From Cohnella ginsengisoli (lineage in GTDB: Bacteria > Bacillota > Bacilli > Paenibacillales > Paenibacillaceae), in NCBI RefSeq assembly GCF_029525555.1, contig NZ_JAPDHZ010000003.1, forward strand, positions 1 through 64,000: a DNA stretch of 64,000 nt, in the 5' to 3' direction. This document shows, in pieces, positions 56,358 through 64,000 of the stretch. The notes beneath the pieces were generated by a model that searched no databases, was not told the origin of the DNA, and was given only the letters and a program-made list of their open reading frames with translations. Position numbers and translations under genes: made by a program. The stretch's first letter is position 1. Each line of letters begins with the position of its first letter.

Positions 56358-56391
56358 GTTGTTAGCCTCCCTTTGATTTTGGAACGAGACG

Positions 56392-57502
56392 GGAATAGCG
56401 CAACTTTGCGCTATTCCATGGGCAGCGTGGCGGCGATGGAGCGAGCGTTAGTCGCTCGCTGGCGGAATAGCGCAACTTTGCGCTATTCCATGGGCAACGT
56501 GGCGGCGATGGAGCGAGCGTTAGTCGCTCGCTGGCGGAATAGCGCAACTTTGCGCTATTCCATGGGCAGCGTGGCAGCGGCGGAGCGAGCGTTGGTCGCT
56601 CGCGGGCGGGAATAGCGCAACTTTGCGCTATTCCATGGGCAGCATGGCAGCGATGGAGCGAGCGTTGGTCGCTCGCGGGCGGAATAGCGCAACTTTGCGC
56701 TATTCCATGGGCAGCATGGCAGCGATGGAGCGAGCGTTAGTCGCTCGCAGGCGGAATAGCGCAACTTTGCGCTATTCCATGGGCAGCGTGGCAGCGATGG
56801 AGCAAGCGTTGGTCACTCGCGGGCGGAATAGCGCAACTTTGCGCTATTCCATGGGCAACGTGGCAGCGATGGAGCGAGCGTTGGTCACTCGCGGGCGGGG
56901 ATAGCGCAACTTTGCGCTATTCCATGGGCAGCATGGCAGCGGCGGAGCGAGCGTTGGTCGCTCGCGGGCGGGAATAGCGCATTTTTGCGCTATTCCATGG
57001 GCAGCGTGGCAGCGGCGGAGCGAGCGTTGGTCGCTCGCGGGCGGGAATAGCGCAACTTTGCGCTATTCCATGGGCAGCGTGGCGGCGATGGAGTGAGCGT
57101 TAGTCGCTCGCTGGCGGAATAGCGCAACTTTGCGCTATTCCATGGGCAGCGTGGCAGCGGCGGAGCGAGTGTTGGTCGCTCGCGGGCGGGAATAGCGCAT
57201 TTTTGCGCTATTCCATGGGCAGTGTGGCAGCGGCGAAGCGAGCGTTGGTCGCTCGCGGGCGGAATAGCGCAACTTTGCGCTATTCCATGGGCAACGTGGC
57301 AGCGATGGAGCGAGCGTTGGTCTCTCGCGGGCGGAATAGCGCAACTTTGCGCTATTCCATGGGCAGCGTGGCAGCGGCGAAGCGAGCGTTGGTCGCTCGC
57401 GGGCGGAATAGCGCAACTTTGCGCTATTCCATGGGCAGCATGGCAGCGGCGAAGCGAGCGTTGGTCGCTCGCGGGCGGAATAGCGCATTTTTGCGCTATT
57501 CG
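56392..57502. repeat. Sixteen-copy tandem array of 72-73 base units with a palindromic core
   Basis: Cores start at 56392, 56464, 56536, 56609, 56681, 56753, 56825, 56898, 56971, 57044, 57116, 57189, 57261, 57333, 57405 and 57477. Each core has GGAATAGCGCAA, two bases, then TTGCGCTATTCC: 12-base perfect arms. Each full unit also has a second hairpin, GCGAGCG-TTGGT-CGCTCGC. Three to four cores carry CATTTTTG in place of CAACTTTG and stay palindromic. Units of 73 carry one extra G. It fills the gap upstream of the ABC lipoprotein gene. Confidence 0.95.
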
Positions 57503-57595
57503 TATGTTGGGCGAGCAGCCTCCTCTTCAGGCGCTGCGAGCTTTGGTCAAGCTCCGTGCGCATCATCGCACAGCCCGGATCCGTGATGGAAATGT

Positions 57596-57601
57596 ATTAT
57601 A
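57596..57601 (-). promoter_or_regulatory. Lone TATAAT -10 element beyond the repeat array
   Basis: A perfect minus-strand TATAAT with no clear -35. If active, it would transcribe the whole 1.1 kb array into the leader of the ABC operon. No better promoter was found between the array and the lipoprotein start (34 bases). Confidence 0.25.
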
Positions 57602-57687
57602 TGCTAGGCGGGCTTTTCCCGCGCCCCGTCCAAGCCCGCGGGACCCGCCGATAGGCGATCGCAGCGCGAATGGGACGCGAAACGCAT

Positions 57688-57752
57688 AAAAAAACGCCGA
57701 TCAAGCGCATATAGAGACCATCGTTCGATGGTCGCCATATACCCTGATCGGC
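57688..57752 (-). terminator. Intrinsic terminator of the TetR-SRPBCC gene
   Basis: On the minus strand GCCGATCA pairs with TGATCGGC, with a long inner helix (GACCATCG/CGATGGTC) and T7 beyond. Confidence 0.85.
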
Positions 57753-57781
57753 ATTTAGATCGGCATTTAGATCGGCATTTA
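57746..57781 (-). repeat. Three tandem 12-base repeats at the TetR-SRPBCC stop codon
   Basis: GATCGGCATTTA at 57746-57757, 57758-57769 and 57770-57781. The gene's stop codon (57779-57781) is the last triplet of the third copy, and the first copy is part of the terminator stem. Confidence 0.8.
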
Positions 57782-58888
57782 GTTCGGCGCGTATCCCGGT
57801 CCGCCCTCCAAGCCCATTCGAATCGCTTTCTGTACGCCTTCCCAGTGCGCCTTCATCTCCTCGCGCGCGGCCGGACCGGACAGCTTCTCCTGATGGATGC
57901 TGATCGTGGTTCCTTGCTTGGCCGGGAGCAGCCTGATCTGCAGCGTCGACGGCGCTTCCCAATCGCTTTTCATCCATTGCAGCCGCATGTGGGACAAGGG
58001 CTTGACGATCGTGAATCTTCCCGAGTCTCCTTCCCGCGTCGCGAAGCTCTCCCCCTCGCGAACGACGGCGCTTTCGGCTTCGCCGAGCCAGGCTCGCAGG
58101 CCCTCCTTGCCGGTCAAAAATCGCCAGGCTGCCTCCACCGTGGCCGGTACCGTCCTGCGTACGCCGATCTGATAGCCGGCATCCTTCGTCCTACCGACCG
58201 CGCTCCCCGCTTCGCGTCCCGAGGTCTTATTCATATTCCCGTCGCTCCTCCACTCGTCATGTTGCGGCGCTAACGCCCGCTCGAACAAGTCCGCGCTCGA
58301 TTCGATGACGTCCTCCATGGACGCTTCGGACAGCGGAGCTCCCCCGTACAAGCGAGAGACGAACGCGCCGAAATGCATCCACATAAACGTCATCGCCCGC
58401 ATTTGCGTATCCGTTACGACAATCTTGCCTTTCAGCCGCATTTCGTTCAAGTAGTCCGTCAGCAGCTCGAGCATCTTTTTCGGATGCCGCTGCGCCTTCT
58501 CCCGCACTCCGGCGAGGGCATCGTCCTTCAGCACGATCAAGTACAGTTTACGGTTGCGCGCCATGATCTCATGATAAACCTGGCCGATCGACCTCAGATC
58601 CGCGCCCAGGTCCCAGACGATTTTCTCCTCGAACGCGTTCGTCATCTCCTCGGCATAATGATACCGCTCCACCGCCTGCTCGAGCAGCGTCAGCTTCGTC
58701 CCGAAACGCCGGAACAACGTCATCTCGCTGACGCCGGCAGCGGCCGCGATTTCTTTGGTCGATACCCCCTTGAAGCCCCTGTCGGCCATCAGGTCGATGG
58801 CTGCCTGCATGAGTTTTTCTCTGCTGTCGGTCCGGTCGTGCGCGATAAGCTTGTCCACCCTCTCCTGATAGTTAGTGATCACTAACAT
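57779..58888 (-). CDS. TetR regulator fused to an SRPBCC (AHSA1-like) domain
   Basis: 369 residues. N-terminal TetR: REKLMQAAIDLMADRGFKGV and TKEIAAAAGVSEMTLFRRFG (about 23-70), with a helical ligand domain to about 212. After a short linker containing GNMNKTSGRE come about 135 residues of SRPBCC type (IGVRRTVPATVEAAWRFLTG; GLRAWLGEAESAV; LQWMKSDWEAPSTLQIRL). The two parts are often separate neighbours. No homopolymer marks the joint, so the fusion may be real, though Met at about 218 has GGAGG upstream and could start a separate product. The N-terminal start is uncertain. Confidence 0.78.
   Translation of the reverse strand: MLVITNYQERVDKLIAHDRTDSREKLMQAAIDLMADRGFKGVSTKEIAAAAGVSEMTLFRRFGTKLTLLEQAVERYHYAEEMTNAFEEKIVWDLGADLRSIGQVYHEIMARNRKLYLIVLKDDALAGVREKAQRHPKKMLELLTDYLNEMRLKGKIVVTDTQMRAMTFMWMHFGAFVSRLYGGAPLSEASMEDVIESSADLFERALAPQHDEWRSDGNMNKTSGREAGSAVGRTKDAGYQIGVRRTVPATVEAAWRFLTGKEGLRAWLGEAESAVVREGESFATREGDSGRFTIVKPLSHMRLQWMKSDWEAPSTLQIRLLPAKQGTTISIHQEKLSGPAAREEMKAHWEGVQKAIRMGLEGGPGYAPN
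58871..58886 (-). promoter_or_regulatory. Perfect 16-base palindrome over the TetR start codon
   Basis: GTTAGTGATCACTAAC covers codons 2-6 of the annotated start. It looks like a TetR operator, which argues that translation really begins further in, or that the mRNA is leaderless (TATAAG lies just upstream). Confidence 0.6.
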
Positions 58889-58951
58889 TTTCTGCTTATA
58901 AATTACCGCTTTTTTTGCTCGCTTGGCAAGCCTGCAGTTTCAATTAAAAGG

Positions 58952-58983
58952 AAAAAAAGCACGCTCCCGCGAACGTGCTTTAC
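58952..58983 (-). terminator. Intrinsic terminator downstream of the reverse transcriptase remnant
   Basis: AAGCACG pairs with CGTGCTT across a short loop, with T7 on the minus strand. Confidence 0.75.
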
Positions 58984-59004
58984 CTTGAAACGCAAATTTT
59001 GAGA

Positions 59005-60011
59005 TCATGCCGGCGCGAATCGGGCCGTCATTTTGCCGGAGGCGGTTTTCACGCGACGGGATCGAAACGACGAGCCTAAGTACTCGAACGACACGTTCGG
59101 ATAGCTGCCTTTGCGCGTTCCGTCCTTGCAGTACGCGATTTTCGTTTTATCGGGATGAGCGATCAGCCCGTGCGCCTTCAACCGACGGCGGATCTGCTTT
59201 AACAACGCCTTGGCTTCCGCTTCGCTTCTGCAATGGCAGACGATATCGTCGGTGTACCGTTCGAACGGCACATGGGGATGATTCTTTTTGCATCCATGCA
59301 TCGAAAATGCCGTGCAAATAAAAGTTGCCGAGCAAAAAATTTAATTTGTTGCCCTGCGCGAGTCCTTTCTTCTTTTTGGATCAAGGTCCCGGATTTCGTT
59401 TGTTCTGGCGCTTTGATCGTGCGCTGCGTGTACAGCAGCACCCACTTGTTCCGGATATGCCGCTTGAGCATATTCATCAGCAGCCGATGATCCACGCTGT
59501 CCCCGAAGTTCTGGATGTCCAATACGACAGTCCAGTCGTATCGCAGGCAACGCTTGCCGGCGACCCGGATGGCTTCGTCGCGCGCCTGCACCTTTTGCTT
59601 GTGGCCGTATGAGTTCGGATGGAACAGACCGTCCAGCCGCGGGTACAATTCGTTCTTCAGCATCGTTTGTACGATAAAATCCTTGACCGTGGGAATGCCG
59701 ATCGCTCGCAATCCGCCTTTGCGCTTCGGGATGAACACTCTTCGGACCGGAGAAGGCCGGTACGTCCCGGAGGTCAATTGATCGCGTTGTTCGCGCAAAT
59801 GCTTCGTTAAATTCCGCTGGTAGTCGCCGATCGTTTGACCGTCTACGCCGACGACCTTGGCTTTCTTGGATTGCTTGAACGCTTCTCGAATCAATCGGGG
59901 CGATATTTGATACCCTACGGCGCGTTTCACGCGAACCCCCCCTTTGGATGGATGCGATCGAATCCTTACTGTATATGTCGTCGCGTCTAATTTGACTGTG
60001 CGGTATCCCAT
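59005..60011 (-). pseudogene. Group II intron-type reverse transcriptase, truncated and frame-broken
   Basis: Spliced over two shifts this reads as about 334 residues of LtrA-type RT: VVGVDGQTIGDYQRNLTKHL, SPVRRVFIPKRKGGLRAIGI, TVVLDIQNFGDSVDHRLLMN, KGLAQGNKLNFLLGNFYLHG, FERYTDDIVCHC (YTDD for YADD) and VSFEYLGSSFRSRRVKTASG. It stops there, so the maturase (X) and any nuclease domain are missing. The shifts are at T5 runs 59373-59377 and 59285-59289. No domain V or intron end was found around it. Decay is real at the C-terminus; the two shifts may be sequencing errors. Confidence 0.8.
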
Positions 60012-60169
60012 CGGCGCGGTTACCGGATATACAGGGTTGACGGGGAAAATTCACCTGACAAAGTGCAGGCGATCGGACCTTCAAACGGGTTCTGGCCTAT
60101 CGCCATTCTAAAAAAATCGACGCGAGAGCCGCTAATCCCGGCACTCGCGTCGATGCTTTTTTTGCTATA
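60012..60169. terminator. Short intergenic region with terminator of the FAD oxidoreductase gene
   Basis: CGACGCGAG (60118-60126) pairs with CTCGCGTCG (60144-60152). On the minus strand the stem leads into T7 (60116-60110), ending the FAD gene transcript. The first 100 bases show nothing I recognise, including no group II intron 5' end. Confidence 0.75.
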
Positions 60170-62419
60170 TTACGCGAAAACGCGAATCTCCACCAGCTCC
60201 GCGCAGGCCGCGCCGTTCGTGCGTTCGACGACGACGCGCACCGCTTCCGCCGTCATCGACGCCGGCAGTTGAATGCGGTTGGCGCGGCGCCGGTTCCCGG
60301 ACACGGCCGCGACGACCGTCCATTCGCCTTCGGTCCGCGCTTCGACGCGGTATGCCTCCGCCAGCTCGGGGATCACCTCGAACGGCGTGCGGTGGTGATG
60401 CAGGTTGATCAGGTCCTCGTTTACGTCGTCGTTCCAGGTGAGGCTCACCTCGCGTATGGCGACCGGCTGCTCCCACGCGAGCGCGAGCCAGGCTTCGCCG
60501 CCGTCCAGCGGCTCGGACGCCCAGAGGTTCGGACCGCCGTACGGCCGCTTGTAGCCCCCGACGGCCAGGCCTGGCGCGTAAGCGGCCGTATCGCCGAGCA
60601 CGCGGAAGCAGAACGGACGCCTGACGAGCTTTTTCATGCTCCACGCGACGACGGGCTGCGTCTCGTCGTGGTCCTCGAGCGTCGACGCCGCGTTCGGGGT
60701 CGCGCCATGCTCGAACGCAAGCACGCCCGTGAACGGCTCGGCGGCTTGATGCAGCCGGACCGCCGCGTTGCGCCGCACGATAACGAAAGCGTTCTGCGGC
60801 CGCGACGGTGTCCACGGCAGCTCGAACGCCGCCCACTGCAGCCCCCCCTTGCGGCACGGCAGCGCGAGACGTCCCGATCAGCCCCGCCGGCACGTAGTTT
60901 TCCGCCCGGCCGGTATCCCACAGCTCGACCGTCATCTCCGTATCCGCTTCCGCCGACACGAGCAGCTCAAGCCCCTGCATCGACGGATTCACCGGAAACA
61001 GGATGCCCGCATCGCGTACGAGCGGATAGACGGTCGCGGCCTCTTCGACCGCGATCCGCTTCCGCGACGACGAAGCGCCGGCAGCGGCCTGCGGCGCCAG
61101 ATCGTCCGGATCGGCGCAGGCGAGTCCCACGATCGCCGCGTCCTGACGCAGCAGCGTCTGCTGAAGCGCCTCGAGATGCGACGCATAGATGTCGCGCGGT
61201 GTCGCGCCCTTCTCCGCGCACAGCGCCGCCGCGGTTCCCGCCGCTTCGCCCATGACCGCGCAGGTCGCCATGACCCGCGTCGTACCGAACGCCACGTGCG
61301 AGGCGCTGACATTGCGGCCCGCGAACAGCAGATTACGCACGTTGACCGAGTATAACGAGCGGTACGGAATGTGATAGACGCCATCCGCGTGCATATGCTT
61401 GGAGCCGCTCTCCTCGGCGTACATCCCTTGCGGCGGATGCAGGTCGATCGACCAGCCCCCGAAGCCGATCCGGTCGGCGAACGGCTCCTGCGCGATAATG
61501 TCGTTCTGGTTCAGCACATAATCGCCGACGAAGCGTCTGTATTCCCTTTTCCCCGGCATCGATCCGACCCACTCGAGCGTCATCGTCTCCGCGTCGAACT
61601 GCCCCGAGTTTTTAATATAATCCCAGATGCCGTAAATGACAGACCACAGCTCGTCGCGAATCCGCTCGTTGTCATGGACCGTATCCAGCTCGCCGCCCCA
61701 TTCGATCCACCAATAATGGCAGCCCGAGTCGCCGCTCTTGATCACCCGCCGAATCGGGATCGGCGTCTGCGCGATGTCCTTGGCGAAGCTCGGCGGCACG
61801 AACCGGACCGGTCGGCCCGCGTCCTTCGTGTAGAAGAGGAGCGTGCTGCCCAGCGTGATGTCGTCCGCAACCTCAGGCGCCCACTCTTCATTAAACTCGC
61901 TTCGCGCCTCCCGGCCGATCCGGTACCGCGCGCCCGCCAGGAACCCGATCAGCCCGTCCCCCGTGCAGTCGAGGTAAATCGGACTCTCGAACCGTATCTT
62001 CCGCTCCGAGCCCATCATCCAGCCGGTGACCGAGCGGATGATCCGCTCCCCCCTCGTCGCCGTCCGCTTCCACCTCGTGCACGTCGGTATTCAGCAGCAG
62101 CGTGATATTCTCCTCCGCCCGCACCGCCTCCAGCAGCACCAGGTCCCACAGATAGGGGTTCCCCTCCGGGTTGCGATACTGGTTCTCGACGAACAGTTCG
62201 CCCATGATGCCCGTCTCCCGGGCGTACCGGTTTGTGCCGTGCGCGGTCGCGCCGCACACCCACACGCGCACCTCGCTGCTCGAATTGCCGCCGAGCACGG
62301 GCCGGTTGTGCACGAGCGCGACTTTGCGCCCAAGCCTCGCCGCCGCGATGGCGGCGCAGATCCCCGACAGCCCCCCCGCCGACGACCGTAATATCGCTCA
62401 TTATCGTTTCCATGCGCAT
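60170..62419 (-). CDS. FAD-dependent oxidoreductase (FAD_oxidored family), frameshifted three times
   Basis: Intended product about 748 residues from ATG 62419. N-terminal FAD motif ITVVGGGLSGICAAIAAARL, then HNRPVLGGNSSSEVRVWVCG, DCTGDGLIGFLAGARY, NLLFAGRNVSASHVAFGTTR, and a C-terminal beta-rich domain (about 560-748) like a carbohydrate-binding/DUF module. The breaks are at C7 62372-62378, C6 62048-62053 and C7 60842-60848; removing one base from each gives continuous sequence and an exact codon count. The family is common in glycan and sugar-acid loci, with unknown chemistry. It follows two sugar ABC permeases on the same strand. Confidence 0.82.
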
Positions 62420-62428
62420 ATCGCCGAA

Positions 62429-63274
62429 TCACCCTTTTACCGCGGAGTTGGTCAAGCCTTGAATGATGAATCGCTGGCCGATGACGAAGACGGCGATCAT
62501 CGGGAGGATGCCGGCCGACGCCGCGGCCATCATGCCGTTATAGTCGACCGTGTTTTCCAAGATGAAGTTTTGCAGGCCCAGCGGAACCGTATACAGCTTC
62601 TCGTCGATCAAGAACACGAGCGCGTTCTCGTAGTCGTTCCACTGCCAGGAGAAGTCGATGATGGCGAGCGTCGCGAGCGCAGGCTTGGCCAGCGGCAGAA
62701 CGAGCCGGAAAAAGATGCGGAAGTGCCCCGCTCCGTCGAGGAACGCCGACTCGGAAATCTCATGCGGGATGGACAGGAAAAACTGGCGCAGCATGAACAC
62801 GCCGAATATCGTGAACAGTCCCGGCAGGATGAGCGCCAAATGCGTATTGTAGATGCCGGCCCACTCGAACATGATGAACTTCGGCACGAACAGCACCTGC
62901 GGCGGCACCATCATCATCGACAGGTAGATCATGAACAGCGCGTTGCGCCCTTTGAACTCGATTCGGGCGAAGCCGTAAGCCGCGAACGCCGACAAGAACG
63001 TGGCGCCGACCATGCCGATGATCGAGATTTTGAGCGAATTGAGATAATACGTGCCGAAGCTCTTCGGACCGGTCCATACCTTGTGATGATGCGCCCACGT
63101 CGGATGCGACGGGATCCATTCGATCGGATACTTGAATACTTCGGCGGGCGTCTTGAGCGACGTGCTGATCATCCACAGGAAAGGAATGATCATGACGATC
63201 GCGAGCGCCAGCATGATGACCGTGACGAGCACCCTTCCGGCCGCGCCGGACGTCAAACTGCGTTTAAGCTCCAT
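62429..63274 (-). CDS. Carbohydrate ABC permease (AraQ/MalG-like)
   Basis: 281 residues from ATG 63274 (GGAGGG upstream; an ATG at 63331 overlaps the previous gene). Six membrane segments (VTVIMLALAIVMIIPFLWMI; SLKISIIGMVGATFLSAFAA), the EAA loop PHEISESAFLDGAGHFRIFF, and a QGLTNSAVKG end typical of CUT1 permeases. It imports an oligosaccharide with the partner upstream. Nine bases separate it from the FAD oxidoreductase gene. Confidence 0.92.
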   Translation of the reverse strand: MELKRSLTSGAAGRVLVTVIMLALAIVMIIPFLWMISTSLKTPAEVFKYPIEWIPSHPTWAHHHKVWTGPKSFGTYYLNSLKISIIGMVGATFLSAFAAYGFARIEFKGRNALFMIYLSMMMVPPQVLFVPKFIMFEWAGIYNTHLALILPGLFTIFGVFMLRQFFLSIPHEISESAFLDGAGHFRIFFRLVLPLAKPALATLAIIDFSWQWNDYENALVFLIDEKLYTVPLGLQNFILENTVDYNGMMAAASAGILPMIAVFVIGQRFIIQGLTNSAVKG

Positions 63275-63296
63275 CCTAGATGCCCTCCTTGGCCGC

Positions 63297-64000
63297 TTAA
63301 TAGTGCACCCATCTTTTTTTGACCCAGCCACTGCAGGAGGGTGATGAGCAGAATGATCGCGAACAACGCCCAGGAGATCGTGGCGGCGTAGCCCATGTCG
63401 TAGTAACGGAACGCGTTCTGGTAAACGTAAAGCGAGAGGATCGTCGTGCTGTTGCCCGGTCCGCCCTGCGTCGTCGCCTGGATGATGCCGAACGTTTTAA
63501 TCGTCATGATGAGGCCCGTAATCAGCAGCAAGAACGTTGTGGGGCTGACGAGCGGCCAGATGATTTTGCGCAGGATCTGCGTCGGGCGGGCGCCGTCGAT
63601 CTTCGCGGCCTCGAGCAGCTCGGACGATACCTCCTGCAGCGCGGCCAGGTAGATGATCATGTTGTAGCCGAGCAAAAACCATACCCAGATGATGTCGATC
63701 GCGTACATCGAGGACGTCGTCGTCGACAGCCAGCCCGGCGGATGCTCGATGCCGACACTGCGCAGGAAGCCGTTGATCGGCCCCTGCTTGGGCTGAAAGA
63801 GCAGCATCCAGACGAACGCGACCGCGACGCCGCTCGTGATGTAAGGCATGAAGTACAGGCCGCGAAGCAGCTTTTTTTAAATAAATCTTCTGGTTTAAAA
63901 TGACCGCGACGACGAAGCCGAGCGCGATCGACACCGGCACCGCGAGCAGGAAAACGACCGTGTTGCGCAGCGAGAGATAGAACAGGTCGTCGTGCAGCAT
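63297..64000 (-). CDS. Carbohydrate ABC permease (UgpA/LacF-like), 5' part outside window, frameshifted twice
   Basis: Partial. SLRNTVVFLLAVPVSIALGF, then KIYLKKLLRGLYFMPYITSG after correcting a T7 run (63872-63878), the EAA loop SSELLEAAKIDGARPTQILR, and WLGQKRWVHY as the end after correcting a second T7 run (63314-63320). The uncorrected frame would run on to 63253 and overlap the next gene's start. It is the upstream half of the CUT1 importer; its start and the solute-binding protein lie beyond 64000. Confidence 0.85.

Noticed and set aside
56392..57502. CRISPR array
   Set aside because: The whole 72-73 base unit is conserved, with no variable spacers, and no cas genes are present.
56148..57689. 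Repeat-protein genes on either strand of the 72-base array
   Set aside because: Open frames arise because 72 is a multiple of 3; the 73-base units break every frame, and there are no ribosome sites or upstream gene parts.
58880..60110. Complete group II intron
   Set aside because: No GTGYG-type 5' end, no domain V hairpin and no maturase domain were found around the RT.

Overview
The window reads as chromosome of a high-GC Paenibacillaceae bacterium (Cohnella or Paenibacillus type). The evidence is Bacillota-style rRNA leaders and AGGAGG ribosome sites, YesM/YesN-type two-component systems beside carbohydrate ABC transporters, an SLH-anchored surface protein, a WGxxGxxG-tailed exported protein, and a gluconate regulator close to Bacillus GntR. 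The genus call is inference.

Layout. 1-4850: an rRNA operon on the minus strand (promoter, 16S, tRNA-less spacer, most of 23S). 5.1-12.1 kb: housekeeping and envelope genes (sugar isomerase-like, NlpC/P60, YhaM-like nuclease, HtpG with a CIRCE operator). 12.2-19.0 kb: gluconate operon gntR-gntP-gntK with two GntR-type operators, then an AraC-type regulator divergent from a two-gene sugar isomerase/dehydrogenase operon. 19.4-26.5 kb: shikimate kinase, a drug-type ABC exporter with its TetR regulator, a phosphodiester glycosidase, a flavodoxin-fold oxidoreductase/MarR pair and a DUF6530/GIY-YIG pair. 26.8-28.8 kb: an SDR epimerase and a ManD/RspA-like dehydratase. 29.0-35.4 kb: assimilatory nitrite reduction (nirB, nirD, FNT channel, siroheme methyltransferase) opposite an ANTAR regulator and a TrpD-like protein. 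35.6-48.8 kb: a glycan-use locus (RR, HK, two permeases, lipoprotein, 1986-residue surface protein). 49.6-52.3 kb: a uronate operon (GntR, UxuA, SDR). 52.6-64 kb: deacetylase, an aromatic/sulfonate-type ABC transporter, a 16-copy palindromic tandem array, a TetR-SRPBCC fusion, a degraded group II-type reverse transcriptase, and the start of another sugar ABC operon with a FAD oxidoreductase.

How genes work together. Much of the window takes up and breaks down plant-type sugars and sugar acids (gluconate, mannonate/uronates, oligosaccharides), each unit with its own local regulator. The best-resolved regulatory circuit is nirB: a sigma-A promoter overlaps a GlnR/TnrA box, and the leader RNA holds two A1/G4 hexaloop hairpins, the second competing with an intrinsic terminator. 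That is the textbook ANTAR antitermination layout, and the ANTAR protein gene lies just across the intergenic region.

Quality warning. At least 17 otherwise ordinary genes or gene segments are broken by single-base indels in homopolymer runs, nearly always one base too many. This looks like draft sequencing error, so frameshifts here are described as probable artefacts and coordinates are given for the whole intended gene. I found no CRISPR array, tRNA, prophage or clear defence island. The most unexplained structures are the intergenic repeat arrays (52.3, 53.4 and 56.4-57.5 kb).
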